From Adineta steineri (lineage: Eukaryota; Rotifera; Eurotatoria; Adinetida; Adinetidae): a stretch of 64,000 nt of DNA. Every line of letters begins with the position of its first letter. Within the stretch, counting starts at the first letter, position 1. The notes under the pieces are model-generated. The model ran no database searches. It was given only the letters and a program-made list of their open reading frames with translations, and had not been told where the DNA came from. A program made the position numbers and the translations under genes. This document shows positions 11,326 through 23,383 of the stretch, one piece after another. The stretch spans positions 62,001 to 126,000 of the forward strand of contig CAJNOI010000021.1 of NCBI GenBank assembly GCA_905250115.1, given 5' to 3'.

Positions 11326-14300
11326 ATGTTATATTTTCGCTCTATACTATTCCTTGGAACTTTTTTACTTATTTTAATCTCATTGACAAAGGCCGGTAAG
11401 TTTAATTAGATTAGAATTTAATTTATTTTCTATTGTTTATGAATAATAATATATAGCTAATTTGGATATCAGCTGTACGGAAGTTGGACAATGTAATGGA
11501 ATCGGCACAGCATGTCGAGGAGAAAAATGTCAATGTGATACCCCATGGTACACTCCTTGTGGCACAGAATGTTGTATGTATTTAATTGTTTTGAAGAAAA
11601 CAATAATAAGAATTTCTTGTTTATGAAATATTTAAGCACTTCGTCATCAATTTGTCTATGAAGGAGAAGAATGTCGAGATACTGCTAATTGCTTAAATAA
11701 TACTGTATGTACTGAACAACGATGCAGATGTATGGCAGGTTTTACATCTACTAATGGATTATGCTGTAAGTAGTAGTATGAATAAAGAATTTTAAGATGA
11801 TTCAGATGGAATTTTTAAGGATATTTTATTTGTATAAACATATGATGAAAGAATTATGAAATATTTTCGATTCTCTATAATGATCATAGTCTTATTTCAA
11901 CTGTATATAGAGAAAAAAAGATCATCAAAAGAAAACATGTTTGAATAAAATTTATTTTTTATATAGATAAAAATTTAAATGCAGCATGTTCCTTATCATC
12001 TGAATGTTGGTCTGGTGAATGTCGTGATACTGTTTGTAGATGTCCGCTTGGTTTTGCACCAAAAGAAGATAATACTCGTTGCCGTAAGTTAATTTATTTT
12101 TTTATTAAAACAATAATAAATAAAAGATATCTTTCGATAGAAAAAACCCTAGCTGAACTTTATCCAAATCATGCTGCTGCTGCTGCAAATAATAAAAGTG
12201 ATTTTTGTTATCCTGGTTCAGGTACGCCTGGCTGTCGTGATCCAGTTGCAATTTGTAAAAACGACTCAGTAAATGCAGGAAATTTTTGTCAATGTCCACC
12301 AGAATATATTGCTGATTATGAAAAACAAGAATGTCGTAAGTAAAGAATCGCATATGAATCATAATTATTTTTGTTTTAAAGGATTAAACGTATACAGTGG
12401 AGAATTATCACCTTCAACAGAACCATTACCAAATAATCAATGTGGTACCTGTAGTGATGAAAATGCATTATGTGTTTCTGTTAGTAATCAAACAACATGT
12501 TGGTGTCAAGCTGGTTTTGAGAAAAACAACGAAAACAAATGTGGTATGTACTAAAATTATAATTGTGAAAAAAAAGTATTGTTTAAATTGTATATTTATT
12601 GTTTTGAAGAGAAACGCCGTCCCGGTTTTATCTTTCCTAATAGCGCGGATATAAGTTCTCATTTTGGATCATCTGCTTGCTCAATTAATGCATATAACGA
12701 TACAATTATACAGAGTAATTCATTATGTACCTGTAAACCTTATTACGAATTCGTTGATAAAACATCATCTTGTCGTAAGATTAACTTATTATTAGAAATT
12801 ATTTTGTAAAACAATTAATTCTAGGACCTATTACACCTAAATGGCAAAATGATGCTTTTGAATATGGTGTATGTACGCGTATAAATTCAAAAGGTGAACC
12901 TCTAAAAGTTGATAGCTTATGTCCTCCTCCATTAACTTGTCAAGCACGACAAGATAAATTTGTATGTGCATGCAGTGGACGTTCTCAATATTTAGATGAA
13001 AGTAACAATACCTGTTGTAAGTGTTTAACAATGATAGTAGTAGAGATAAATTAGCAGAGACAATTTTTTTTTATCAAGATCATTTCGTCGAAAAAACGTT
13101 AACAAATCCCGATGGTAGTCGTTGTCCATCATCGTCGATCTTGAATAACACACAATGTCAATGCTCACCAAATGATCTTTATCAACCATCCAGTGACAAT
13201 AGACGATGTGGTATAGAATTGATATTCGGTTTAATTTCTCAACTGTTTTAAATATTATTTAGAACTTAACTTGGTTAGTAGTGAACCAGATAATTCATGT
13301 GTAGCTAATTCACCACACGATACAACCTGTGTAAACGCCTATGGTGAAAATGCCAAGTTTTGTAAGCGAGGAGAATGTCGATGTACACCTGGTAACTCAT
13401 ACTATAACAATGGCACATGTGGTATGTTAATAATCTAAAAAAAAATAAGTTATTTAATGAACGATTTTAGTGACACTACTTCATGTAAATATTGGTAGTG
13501 CACGTTTTTGTCCAAACAATGCTGGATTGAATAATGGCCAATGTAGATGCAACGATGGATATCGAGCTGCGGCTGGTAATCGCACTTGTGGTGAGATAAT
13601 ATAAGATTATCTTTTGATAAAATATGTGAAAATAATTCTAATTCATAGAACCAAAAGTTAATCAGTTGCTCGGTCCAACCAATAGTCTAGCACAAATTCC
13701 TCCAACAGACGTAGAAGACAAGGATTGCAGTGCACTATTTCCTAATGCAAATGCTCGAGCTCATAACGGTGATTGCGTTTGTGTTGATAACACATTTTTG
13801 TATAATTCTACATGTGGTATGTCATTAGAAATATTCCGCTACTCACACTTTTATATATCATATTATTTGTTTTTCATAGTTTTTTATCTTGGATATCAAA
13901 TACCAGAAATTGCTGGTATAAGTGCTATCTGTCCCAATTATGCGTTTCCGGACACAGGAATTAGAGGATGTGCATGCACAAATGGTTATAAAAATGATGG
14001 ATCTAATCGTACATGTAGTGAGTAAAAATATTAAAACAAATTATTTAATTGATATAAGACTTATAATTATTGTTAATTGATATTTTTCTCACTCATCTTT
14101 ATCTTCTTTAGCTTGATCGATAAACTCAAAAGTTATGTAGATTTTTATAAATAGATAAAATTAGCATTTTATATTCTATAGAGATTTTATCGGATAGCGT
14201 AAAATCTTATGTTTTTTTTACTGAATTTTAAAAATATAATCCAATAATTGTTTGGATAGGTACAGTTTAATCAACGGAAATAATTGATTATAACATAAGA

Positions 14301-16523
14301 AAGAGTTTAAATATATTTTCAATAGATCTATTAACGAAATGAATTAATTACTGATTAAATCTGTTTATTTTTCAATTTTTTTAATAATAATATCTTTATA
14401 GTCTTATTTGGGTAAATTCTTTCATTGTTATTACTTATTTAAAATGTTGATTATAAGTCAATAGTTTAGTTGAGAATTTGATGGATCTAAACATAAAGAA
14501 CTATTAATGGAGTTTCTGATATTATAGTAACTACAGTGTTGCTAGTTCATTCAAAAATTATTTTTTATAAAACAATAAGTGATTATTTTAAATAATTTTT
14601 TTCCTTATTATTCTTAAACTAAACTATGATTTGTTTATATCTTTGTAGTTCGAATGACAGACACAGTTTTTGCATATAACGCATCGGCAACTGAATCAAT
14701 AACAGGACTTACAGACAGAGGCTGTCGAACGTTGTTTGGATTTGCTGCAGACATAGCACCGAGTAAAACCAATTGTGAATGCCTACCTTCACATTTAGCG
14801 TTCTGGAATAATAAACAATGCTGTATGTTTTTGATGTCAATGAGTTTTATATGTGCAAATAACAACATTTTATTTTCTAGATTTTCTCGTTGAAACAGCT
14901 CAAGCCGCTACTACCAATAACGATACCTGTCCACCTAATTCCATAGTATGTATTTATACAATTACAGATGTATTTCATTTTGTTTTTATTCATATAGCCA
15001 GACCCTAAAACTGGTCACAGTTGCAATTGTCCTGCTGGATATCAACCAGATGCACAAAAACAAACGTGTGGTTTGTATTTAATATAATTACATAAACATT
15101 ACTATTATATTCTTTCATTTAATTTAGTAACAAAAGCAGTGTATTCTCAGAATCTTGAATCGATTGACACAAATGCTGGTGCAACAGTTTGTAATGGATC
15201 ACAAGATGCTGATGCGGATTGCGTAGGATTACATGGCACGGGTGCTGTTTGTCGTAATAATAGATGTTACTGCGATCGACGTCTAAGTTATGTTCGTAAT
15301 AATCAATGTGGTAAATTTGTTTTTAGAAAGTATAGTTTTTGTTTAGACGAAAGAATTCTGATTTATTTTAGAACTTTTTGCAAAATATGTATTTCCTGGT
15401 GCACATGAACGTTCTTCAATGACATGTAATTCACAAGAAGATTGTGGTGCTGACTCAGATAGCAAAGGAATTGAATGTAATTTTATAGCTGGTTATGAAA
15501 CTGATTATAAAGTATGCAAATGTAAATCTGGTTATCTCTTAAATCCAACTGATGGAACCTGTGGTATAAGAAAAACGATTTTTGAAAAAATTTCGTTATT
15601 TTATTTATTCTTTTATATATTTAGTTAATCAACGATGTCAACCACAATGCCAAGCGAATGCAGAATGTCACGGATATCAATGCATTTGTAAACCTGGATT
15701 TTATACTCTTCCATCAGGACAATGTGGTAAGTATAATAGATAAAATTTTTCTTTGTTAGTTATACATCAAAGTATAATATTAGAGATATAATAAAAAAAG
15801 ATTATATATATTTATTGTATCTAAAGAATTATTTTTCTTTCGTTTATTCATTTAAGTGGAACCTGGTGAAACACTACAACTTCATAAAAAATGTAATACA
15901 ACAATTTGGAATGTTACAAAACCAACCACTGAAGAACTGATCTGTTCTCCATATTGCCAACGTGCTCAATGTACTTCGGGTTATCGTGATGATGGTTCAC
16001 AATGTGGTATGATTTATTATTCTAGTGAATACAAAATTCATATTTCTTATTTTTAGTTAAAAATAAATTTGATGATCGTTGTGCACATAATTCAGCTTTC
16101 TGTAGTCAATTCAGTTCGAATGCTTTCTGTTACAAAGATGAGAATAAATGTACTTGTAACGCTGGTTTTTATCAGTCTGACGGCGAAATTATTTGTGGTA
16201 TGATATTTGAAAAAAGAAATAAAAATGAAAGATTCTTTTTGTTTCTATAGCCAGAGCAGTAAATGGTCCTTGCAATAATGATTATGATTGTGGTGAATTT
16301 GGTGAATGTTTGGGTAGACAATGCAAATGTAGACCAGATCGAAAAGAAGAACAAGTTCATGATTATCTTGGACGACCAATTACACGTTGTATCAATGGTA
16401 ATATAAGTTTTTAGATGTTTTAACAACAACAAAAAAAATTGATTTCTTCTAGGTGTTGATCAAATTCGATACAGTCCAATTTTATTCTTATTCTTCGTAT
16501 TAATGCGGATCATTTTTTCATAA
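11326..16523 (+). CDS. Secreted/anchored multi-EGF-like cysteine-rich protein, 23 exons
   Basis: 23 exons splice in frame to 1,053 residues: 11326-11395, 11457-11573, 11637-11765, 11967-12083, 12141-12335, 12382-12543, 12610-12774, 12825-13016, 13079-13210, 13263-13421, 13471-13590, 13649-13816, 13880-14017, 14649-14822, 14881-14945, 14998-15070, 15128-15310, 15372-15563, 15625-15726, 15857-16006, 16057-16197, 16251-16397 and 16453-16523. Exon 1 is a signal peptide (about residues 1-22). Almost every later exon is one Cys-rich module ending in Cys-Gly or Cys-Arg with C-x-C-x-x-G-(Y/F) signatures, bounded by phase-1 introns. Only the intron at 14946-14997 is phase 0, splitting one module. The last exon ends in a short hydrophobic tail (SPILFLFFVLMRIIFS), suggesting a GPI or membrane anchor. 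It is probably a cell-surface or matrix protein; the ligand is unknown. Confidence 0.85.
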
Positions 16524-17755
16524 AAGAAATTGAATTATATGATGAATATTTCAAATAAATAAATATTCGGAAAATATTTTTTTTAGTTTTGCCGTCCGTT
16601 TAATATTGTATTTTGTATTACTGCTTTTTTGTCTTATTTTGTAAGATCTATTTCGTTTAAATAACAAAAATATATTTTATTCAAGAAATTGTAATTAATT
16701 GATTTATTTTTAATCATAAATGAAAATTTAATTAAACACATTATGTTATTACTTTTCTCTTAGTTACCGGGATCAAGGCTAAAATTGTCAGCTAATTCCA
16801 CCATGTTTTTATCAAGTGTGAAGCTAGACGTTGTCTTACTTGTTTTTTTCCTTAATTGAGAATTGACAAATGTGTTATTTTATAGTTTAACTTTAATCAG
16901 AAATAAATATATTTTCACATTATTTCTGAAACAGCAGATCTAGAATTACTTCCTTTTAAACACAGAATCGAGTACGCGAATCGTTACAGAATTATTCTTA
17001 AGCTTTTATCAAGACCAGAATCAGGACCGGGACCAAAAAATAGTGATTTTGAAATTCTCTAAGTAGCATAGAAGTGAGAGAATAAATGTACGGAACTCTA
17101 AGTGCTCATTTGATAAAGTGATTTTTGTGGAATATCAAAAGTATTTTGTCACCACGTATGTCAATATGTTCAGATACTAAAATATGCAGACCTGTCTAAC
17201 TAGTTTACAAATAATGGTATACTCGATATGATGACATTTAACAAATAATATATCATTCACTTCTAAGGTGCTAAACATCGTTTATATTACCTATAGAAAT
17301 ATTTGACTATAGTAACATTCTGGTGTACATTCTAAATGCTTTCAAGATGATAAATTTTGATCATACTGCTAATTATGATTGTTCAGAACTTTCTAAAAAT
17401 AAGAATGTCATCAATGTAAAAGCAATAATCATGACCAGTAGATCAGCTACGAGTAATAAAATATAAAACGATCTGTTTATCCTTTAAAGATATTCAATCG
17501 TTTTTTACTAGAATCATGAAAAGAAAAGAAAAAGTGACCAACGGCAACAGAAAAAAAAGAATAAAATATTCGTTCACCTTGATTACTGAATCTCTTTCTA
17601 TTTCTTCATTTTTTTTTATTCATTCTGCTTATGTAAATATCAACATACATTTTTTTTTCTTTCTACCAATCTACTTTAACTTTAAAGAATATATTTTCTT
17701 TGTTCACAAAAAGATCTCATTTCATCATAATAAATCTTTTCATATAATTTAGTAA
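16524..17755. other. Intergenic, no supported gene
   Basis: AATAAA follows the EGF-module gene near 16555-16561. The rest is unique AT-rich sequence with one low-complexity frame (17516-17752) that has Phe/Ile-rich, non-protein-like composition. An acceptor-like ataatttag lies just before the next ATG, so a 5' UTR intron is possible. Confidence 0.5.
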
Positions 17756-18313
17756 ATGGCAGTTACAACTACACAAACATCATCTATAATAATTGATCCT
17801 TTAAGTCGTATATTAATTCTTGTGGCTAGTTTTTTTACAATAATTGCTTTAACTTTAGTAATCATAGGTACAGCTACACATTCATGGTTTTATGATCAAG
17901 ATTCTACTGGTATAACACTTTCGTATAATTTTTTTACTCAATGTACTGGTAATTTATTAAATGGAACATCGAATTGTATTGATATGCAACGTAATACACA
18001 ATTGGGTCTTGGTACTCAACATGCAGCCGCACTTTTAGTTACTGGTATTTGTCTACTTGGTATTGGAACATTAATTACAATAACTATGAATTGTGTTCAT
18101 TTAAGTGGTAGTTTATCTTTTATACCATCAATACTTCTTTTTCTTGCTGCACTTTTTATAGTTGCAGCATTTGCTGAAGGTTCACGTGTAACAACTTACA
18201 ATAGTTACAGTGCTAATCTTGTTCAAACTGGACATTTACTTACGATATTTTCAATGGGTATAATTGGTTTTGCTAGTGGTCGATCCCATGTTCAATATCA
18301 TGGTGAATTCTAA
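17756..18313 (+). CDS. Claudin/PMP22-like four-TM protein
   Basis: A single exon encodes 185 residues. Four hydrophobic segments lie at about residues 18-42, 88-112, 120-142 and 156-175. The first extracellular loop is the longest. It carries a Trp (THSWFYD) and two Cys about 15 residues apart (TQCTGNLL, SNCIDM), the pattern of the PMP22/EMP/claudin superfamily. The last loop and the C-terminus are short. Such proteins organise cell junctions or membrane domains. The ATG follows a likely 3' splice site, which suggests an untranslated first exon. Confidence is good for topology, moderate for family. Confidence 0.65.
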   Translation: MAVTTTQTSSIIIDPLSRILILVASFFTIIALTLVIIGTATHSWFYDQDSTGITLSYNFFTQCTGNLLNGTSNCIDMQRNTQLGLGTQHAAALLVTGICLLGIGTLITITMNCVHLSGSLSFIPSILLFLAALFIVAAFAEGSRVTTYNSYSANLVQTGHLLTIFSMGIIGFASGRSHVQYHGEF

Positions 18314-18583
18314 ACATTTTTTCTTATCTTTTATTTCTCCTTTGTAATGATAAAATTTTCTAAGGAAAATAAATAATTTAAAATTGAAATAATAATCTTC
18401 TACTTGGATTGTCTTTAAAACAAATGAAAGAAACCACATCAAATTCAATTCTTTTTCTTTGCTATGGTTGTTGAATAGCATGAATTTACATTTTGTATAG
18501 AGGTGTTGCCATGGTAAGAGTAAATAAGAATGAAAAAAGATAAAAAGAGAAATGAATAGATTGACATCATAGGAATTTTAAAC

Positions 18584-19884
18584 ATGCAGCAAGTGCGTTC
18601 AAATCGAGATTCATCACATGAATCAACTAATCGTGGAGCAGGACCACTCATTGCTGTTCGTACTGATCTATCAACATTATTAAACGACTATACTAGTTCA
18701 CAAAAAAATCGTATATATATTTTTATAATAAAATTTTGTTCTATTTTTTTTTAATAATTTATTATTTGTAAAATATTTAGAAAATGATCGACTTGAATCT
18801 CTTGAACGTGAAATTGCTTCACTTAAAGGTTCAGTCAAACAAGCTTTTGTACCACCATCAAATGAACATGAAGTAAATCGAGCAGGAACAACTAAGAAAT
18901 CATCAACATTACATCCTATATCAAATCGAAGTATGAGTGCTCCTCGTATTCCATCAACAATGAGTGGTCGGAAAGTATCGAATGATGAACAACCATCACC
19001 ACCAATAGTTTCTACCAATGATGGACCTTTTTCACGTCCATTACCTTTAGCACCTGTTAATCGTAGTCGAAGTTTTAATGATAATACATTACATCCACCA
19101 TCATCTCCATTAACAAATAATACTTTTGATGAAACTAATCTTCTTCGATCGCATAAAGCGCATCTTGAACAAGTACTTCGTAAAGATGCACCACCATTTT
19201 CTGATGTTAGAATACCAAATTATATATCTATAGAAGATGTCTTAAAATCAAATGAAGTATTTATTTAATTTCTATATTTTTTTGACTTATTATATATCTA
19301 TAAATTATTTAGCAATTATTATTAGAAAATGATCGTCTCCGATCGGAACTCAATCGATTACGAACTGAAAGTATTTTATTACTTCGATCAATGAGATCAC
19401 CAGCAGGAAATGAACCAAATTTAGGCAATGAACGGGTTTGTAAAACAAAAGATTTTATTTATTTCATTTGATCTATTTATTTTTTCTTTAGATCAGTGCT
19501 GAACGTGAACGTCAAGAATTAGCTATTGAATTAGCACGACAAGTTGAAGAAAATAAACGACTTCGGCGATCATTATTATCTCAATCAGCAAAATTTGTAA
19601 CATTACGTCAATTGACAAATCCGTCTGAAGCTTCTTTACAAACATTTGATGATCATCATAATGTTCCTGTAAGAATAATTTTTTATTTCTTAAATATATG
19701 AATTTTAATTCGTTATTTTTTAATATAGAAATCTGCACCACATCCAACATTAAGTTTTAATAAATCTCAACAACAACAACAACAACAACACCAACAACAA
19801 TCAAAATCAACTCGTTTAGTTTTAGCTAATCGAGGTCACACTCGAACTCAATCATTCAATCATGGCTCACACGATCCATTGTAA
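18584..19884 (+). CDS. Coiled-coil protein of unknown role, 5 exons
   Basis: Exons 18584-18710, 18781-19256, 19313-19435, 19492-19668 and 19729-19884 splice in frame to 352 residues. A short coiled coil (NDRLESLEREIASLKG) follows residue 42. A Ser/Pro-rich disordered region comes next, then a longer coiled coil (LLLENDRLRSELNRLR and the ERERQELAIELARQVEE region). A Gln run encoded by caa repeats lies near residue 310, and the tail is basic. The composition suggests a cytoskeletal or scaffold protein. I do not recognise an orthologue. Confidence 0.7.
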
Positions 19885-20495
19885 ATTATTCATTGTAGAT
19901 CTGTGTGTGCAATACATCTTTTATTTCATTGTTATTTCTATTTGACACACATTATTTGCAAGTTTTAATAACCATTTGACCATATTTTTTACTTGATTTG
20001 ATTAAAAAAAACGTATTTATTTAAATCGAAGATATTTGATATTCTCAAATAAATCGATTATTTATCCAGCTAACTAAAATTCATTATTGGCGAATATAGT
20101 TACATCAAGATATATAAATAGTAGAATTAAAAGTATAAAGTTAAACCTGACGATTTTTGTCTGTTAAAAAAACATGTTCGATTATATTTTACTTCTACAA
20201 ATGAAATGGCATCAATTTGAACCAGATATAATATAACTTTAATAACATTTTTCTCGAATATATTTGTTATCATTTACATACATATATCGCTAAGCATTCG
20301 ATGAGGTAAATGTATTTGGAAAAATTCTGAATATTACACTACTTTTCTTCATGTATTAGAATAGTAATGCAGATTCAATCAATCACTTCATTTTTTATCG
20401 TTGTGTTTTATTATTGTAGCTTTTTTTAAATATTGTTGGTGTGTATGAGATTTATTGATAGTGAAAAATTATTTCGTTGTGATAATAATTTGTAG

Positions 20496-20665
20496 AAAGT
20501 GGCAAATTTTTTGATAATCCAAGTCGAAATAGTTTTGGTAAATGTCAAGTTAGCTCCACTTTTGTTGGTTTTGATAACTTCTCCGATAATAAACCACATG
20601 CTGAAGATTCATATTCATAAGATGCCTTTACACAACATGATTCGTCAAATGATAATCAAAATTAG
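20496..20665 (+). pseudogene. Exon-like remnant with an internal stop
   Basis: After a plausible acceptor (atttgtag) one frame reads with protein-like composition (SGKFFDNPSRNSFGKC, STFVGFDNFSDNKPHAEDSY). It reaches TAA at 20618-20620, and the same frame keeps similar composition (DAFTQHDSSNDNQN) until TAG at 20663-20665. No upstream partner exon was found. It may be the last exon of a lost gene or an unrecognised terminal exon. Confidence 0.3.
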
Positions 20666-21385
20666 AAAAAAACTAAGTTGTTCGATTATTAATGAATCAA
20701 TCATGTATTGAATCATCTATTCGGTTTCTTCTTCATTTTTATTCATGTGAAAAAATAAAAATTGCTGATGTATTTCACCATCTACGTTTTACTTTATACT
20801 CATAACAAAATATGAACTTTGTAATCATAAAATAATGTGATTGAGAATTTTTCATTTATCCAATAAACAAGGAGAACTTACATGTCATGCTACCTTGAAT
20901 AGTATTGATGCATTCTCAAATTTTTACTAGAGGTGTAGTAGACAGATAAAACAAAGGAGATAAAATGTCAAAAACGAATACGTAGTAAAGACGAAAAGTA
21001 ACTGATTTTGTTTCTTTGTAAATGAAAGAAATAATGGTAAGATACGAAACGATCAATGTTACGTAAATCATGGATTACTTCATAAATTTTCTAATGGAGG
21101 AAAAACATGATCAATATGTAGTCTAATCGATTTATTTCTTATTGATTGGTCAATATATCAGTATAATTAAAAACAATAAACGTCATGTATGTCCTTTCAT
21201 AATAAACAAAGCTAATCTCGCTATAAATCTTTGTGTAACGTTCATTTCCGAGAAAAAAAATGAAAGATGATAAGTCAGAGATGTCTCTTCCACATGTTCA
21301 AATTGCTTCAACAGTACATATCGTGGCCTCCAGCCGTGATACATCATTCTCTTTCATCTATTCTCTTAAGTCATACATACATTCT

Positions 21386-21466
21386 TGAGTCATATACATA
21401 TGATCGGAATGCGTGAGTCATTTACATATAATCAGGATTCCTGATTCATTATGATATGATCAAGTA
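21386..21466 (+). repeat. 28-bp tandem repeat, about three copies
   Basis: Units starting at 21386, 21414 and 21442 each begin tga(g/t)tcat and share an acatat(g/a)atc(g/a)gga core. The third copy is more diverged. The period is 28 bp. Confidence 0.5.
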
Positions 21467-22093
21467 GTATTTTCGTTTGATATATATATATATATATGTC
21501 GGAGTACAGAATGGAATTCAGTTCAGTTTAAAATTGTCTTAGTTTAGATTAAAATTTTGATTCGAACTAGGACAACATGAAACGTGTTAAAATAAGACCG
21601 TTATATAGTTGTAAACAAAAAATAGAATTCGTGATTGATTCAATTTTTTCTATATGTTGGTTCTCGAAAACATGTTAAGGTGTATAAATCTAGGTCAGCT
21701 GTTATCATACGACATGTGTATTCTCCTTTATCTTCTTCCTTCTTATGTGTTTTTCTTTTCTGTCATATTCTTCGTCAGCCATCTTTTCTTTGTATTACCT
21801 CTCTCTCTCTCGCGCTCATTAGGTATTTTCCATTTAATAGATTATGGATATTTTCTTCTTATGCCCTGTCGCCATTTTATAAATCGCTATTTGTGTAGTT
21901 ACAATAAACAAATAGAAATCTGTGTAATATAAGTATTCGCTTTTTGGTATTTAATGGTTAATTCCGAAGTAATCAATATAGCAAACAATTTTATTCTGAA
22001 CTGACTTCTATTCTGTACCCTGACATATATGTGCTTTGATGTGTGCAGGGATTCGATTTCCTTATGTCTTTTCATTTGTTTCACTTCAGATAA

Positions 22094-22336
22094 ATGGCTT
22101 ATATCTTCACAGTACAACCTTCAGAATCAGTCAAAGATCCATTTATATCGACATCCAATGCTTCAATTCAACCAGTACCTTCTCACAATGATCCCAAAAC
22201 ATTATCCACTAAACTCGAAGATGATGATGATGGATGTCAATGTTGTTCTGCATGTGATCAATGCTGTGGAAGTTTTCTAGATTTTTTTTGTAATTGTTGT
22301 GTATTGTTTACATGTTTGGCGAATTTGAACTGACAT
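22094..22336 (+). CDS. Small protein with a cysteine-cluster tail
   Basis: A single exon of 79 residues. The N-terminal half is polar and unstructured with an acidic run (KLEDDDDG). The C-terminal 33 residues carry nine Cys, many as CC pairs, in a hydrophobic background (CQCCSACDQCC, FFCNCC). Such tails are often palmitoylated and membrane-apposed; the cluster also loosely resembles the Cys-rich I-mfa domain of MDFI proteins. A likely splice acceptor (tttcacttcag) lies four bases before the ATG, supporting a transcript with an untranslated first exon. Confidence 0.5.
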
Positions 22337-23383
22337 TATTCTGAAGATACCTTTAAAAAATGTATATAAATAACTAAATCAAAAAATTTAGTTTATAGAA
22401 ATCAAATCGATTTCGAAGTCTGAAAATGTTGTACATCCTTCTAGCTTAACGATCAGTATTCTTTACAAACGGATAGCAAATTTTTGGCACATTGAAATGT
22501 TTGAATATGTAGCCTTTAGTTTGTAACAATTATTATTTTCAACTACGAATATTTTTTTAGGATGCTTATAACAAATTCATTTTGATTTATTCAGTCACAA
22601 GTTATCTGGTATCAAGAAAAAGAGATGAGTCTATGGAACAACGATAAAGTGGTAAAATATAAGCAGCTGTTGGCAAGTATTAGGTTGCTTATGTATATCG
22701 CAAGTGTTGCCTGTCTCTCAATCACTTGATGATGCTGATAAAATTTGACATATCGATTTTACTGGTTGAGCTCAGAAAATCTTGAGATTCCTTTCAAGAT
22801 TAAATCACAAGTAACAATCCATTATATAGTTCTCGTCGTATGTACTAACATACATGAATTTTGTACTTTAAACGTATCTATATTTTATTTGGATGATTAC
22901 AAGTTTTGAGTATAATTTTATCTTTCATGGATTTATTGATAAAAACAATCAGTTTCTTCGGAAATGATGAGTAGCTATACATTTCGAATATGATTTAATT
23001 GATTCATGTATAGATAATGATTGCATTTGTGATTAAAATCATGCCTTTCTATTTTTTAAGAATTCAGCAAGAGACAATTTATTTGTCTTGAATTTTACTT
23101 TCACAAATATTTACAATAGTGCCGGTGGAATAACTCTCTTCTTGTTGTCAGCTAATATAGTTTCAACATTCACATATATTTGTTGATTTCTTACGTGACT
23201 TAAATTGATATCTTTAAGACAAAATATTTTTCGATTATTACTCATTCTTATTCAAAGTCTTTGTAACTAATATTTCAACATAATAGTTGATCATATTTGT
23301 TAGATTTGTTTTATTTTTTTTGTTTCTAATAAAATGTTTATAATGAAATATGGAAAGAAAATGTTCATCGTTATTGTAAATAG
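22337..23383. other. Intergenic, nothing supported
   Basis: Unique AT-rich sequence between the small Cys-rich gene and the 3' end of HADHA. No coding frame, repeat or RNA gene recognised. Confidence 0.5.

Larger units (their letters stand above)
19885..22093. other. Intergenic with a decayed exon and a small tandem repeat
   Basis: No complete gene is evident. It contains the coding-like remnant at 20496-20665, a 28-bp tandem repeat at 21386-21466 and a TA microsatellite near 21480-21497. Open frames at 21635-22117 on both strands look like chance frames. Confidence 0.45.
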
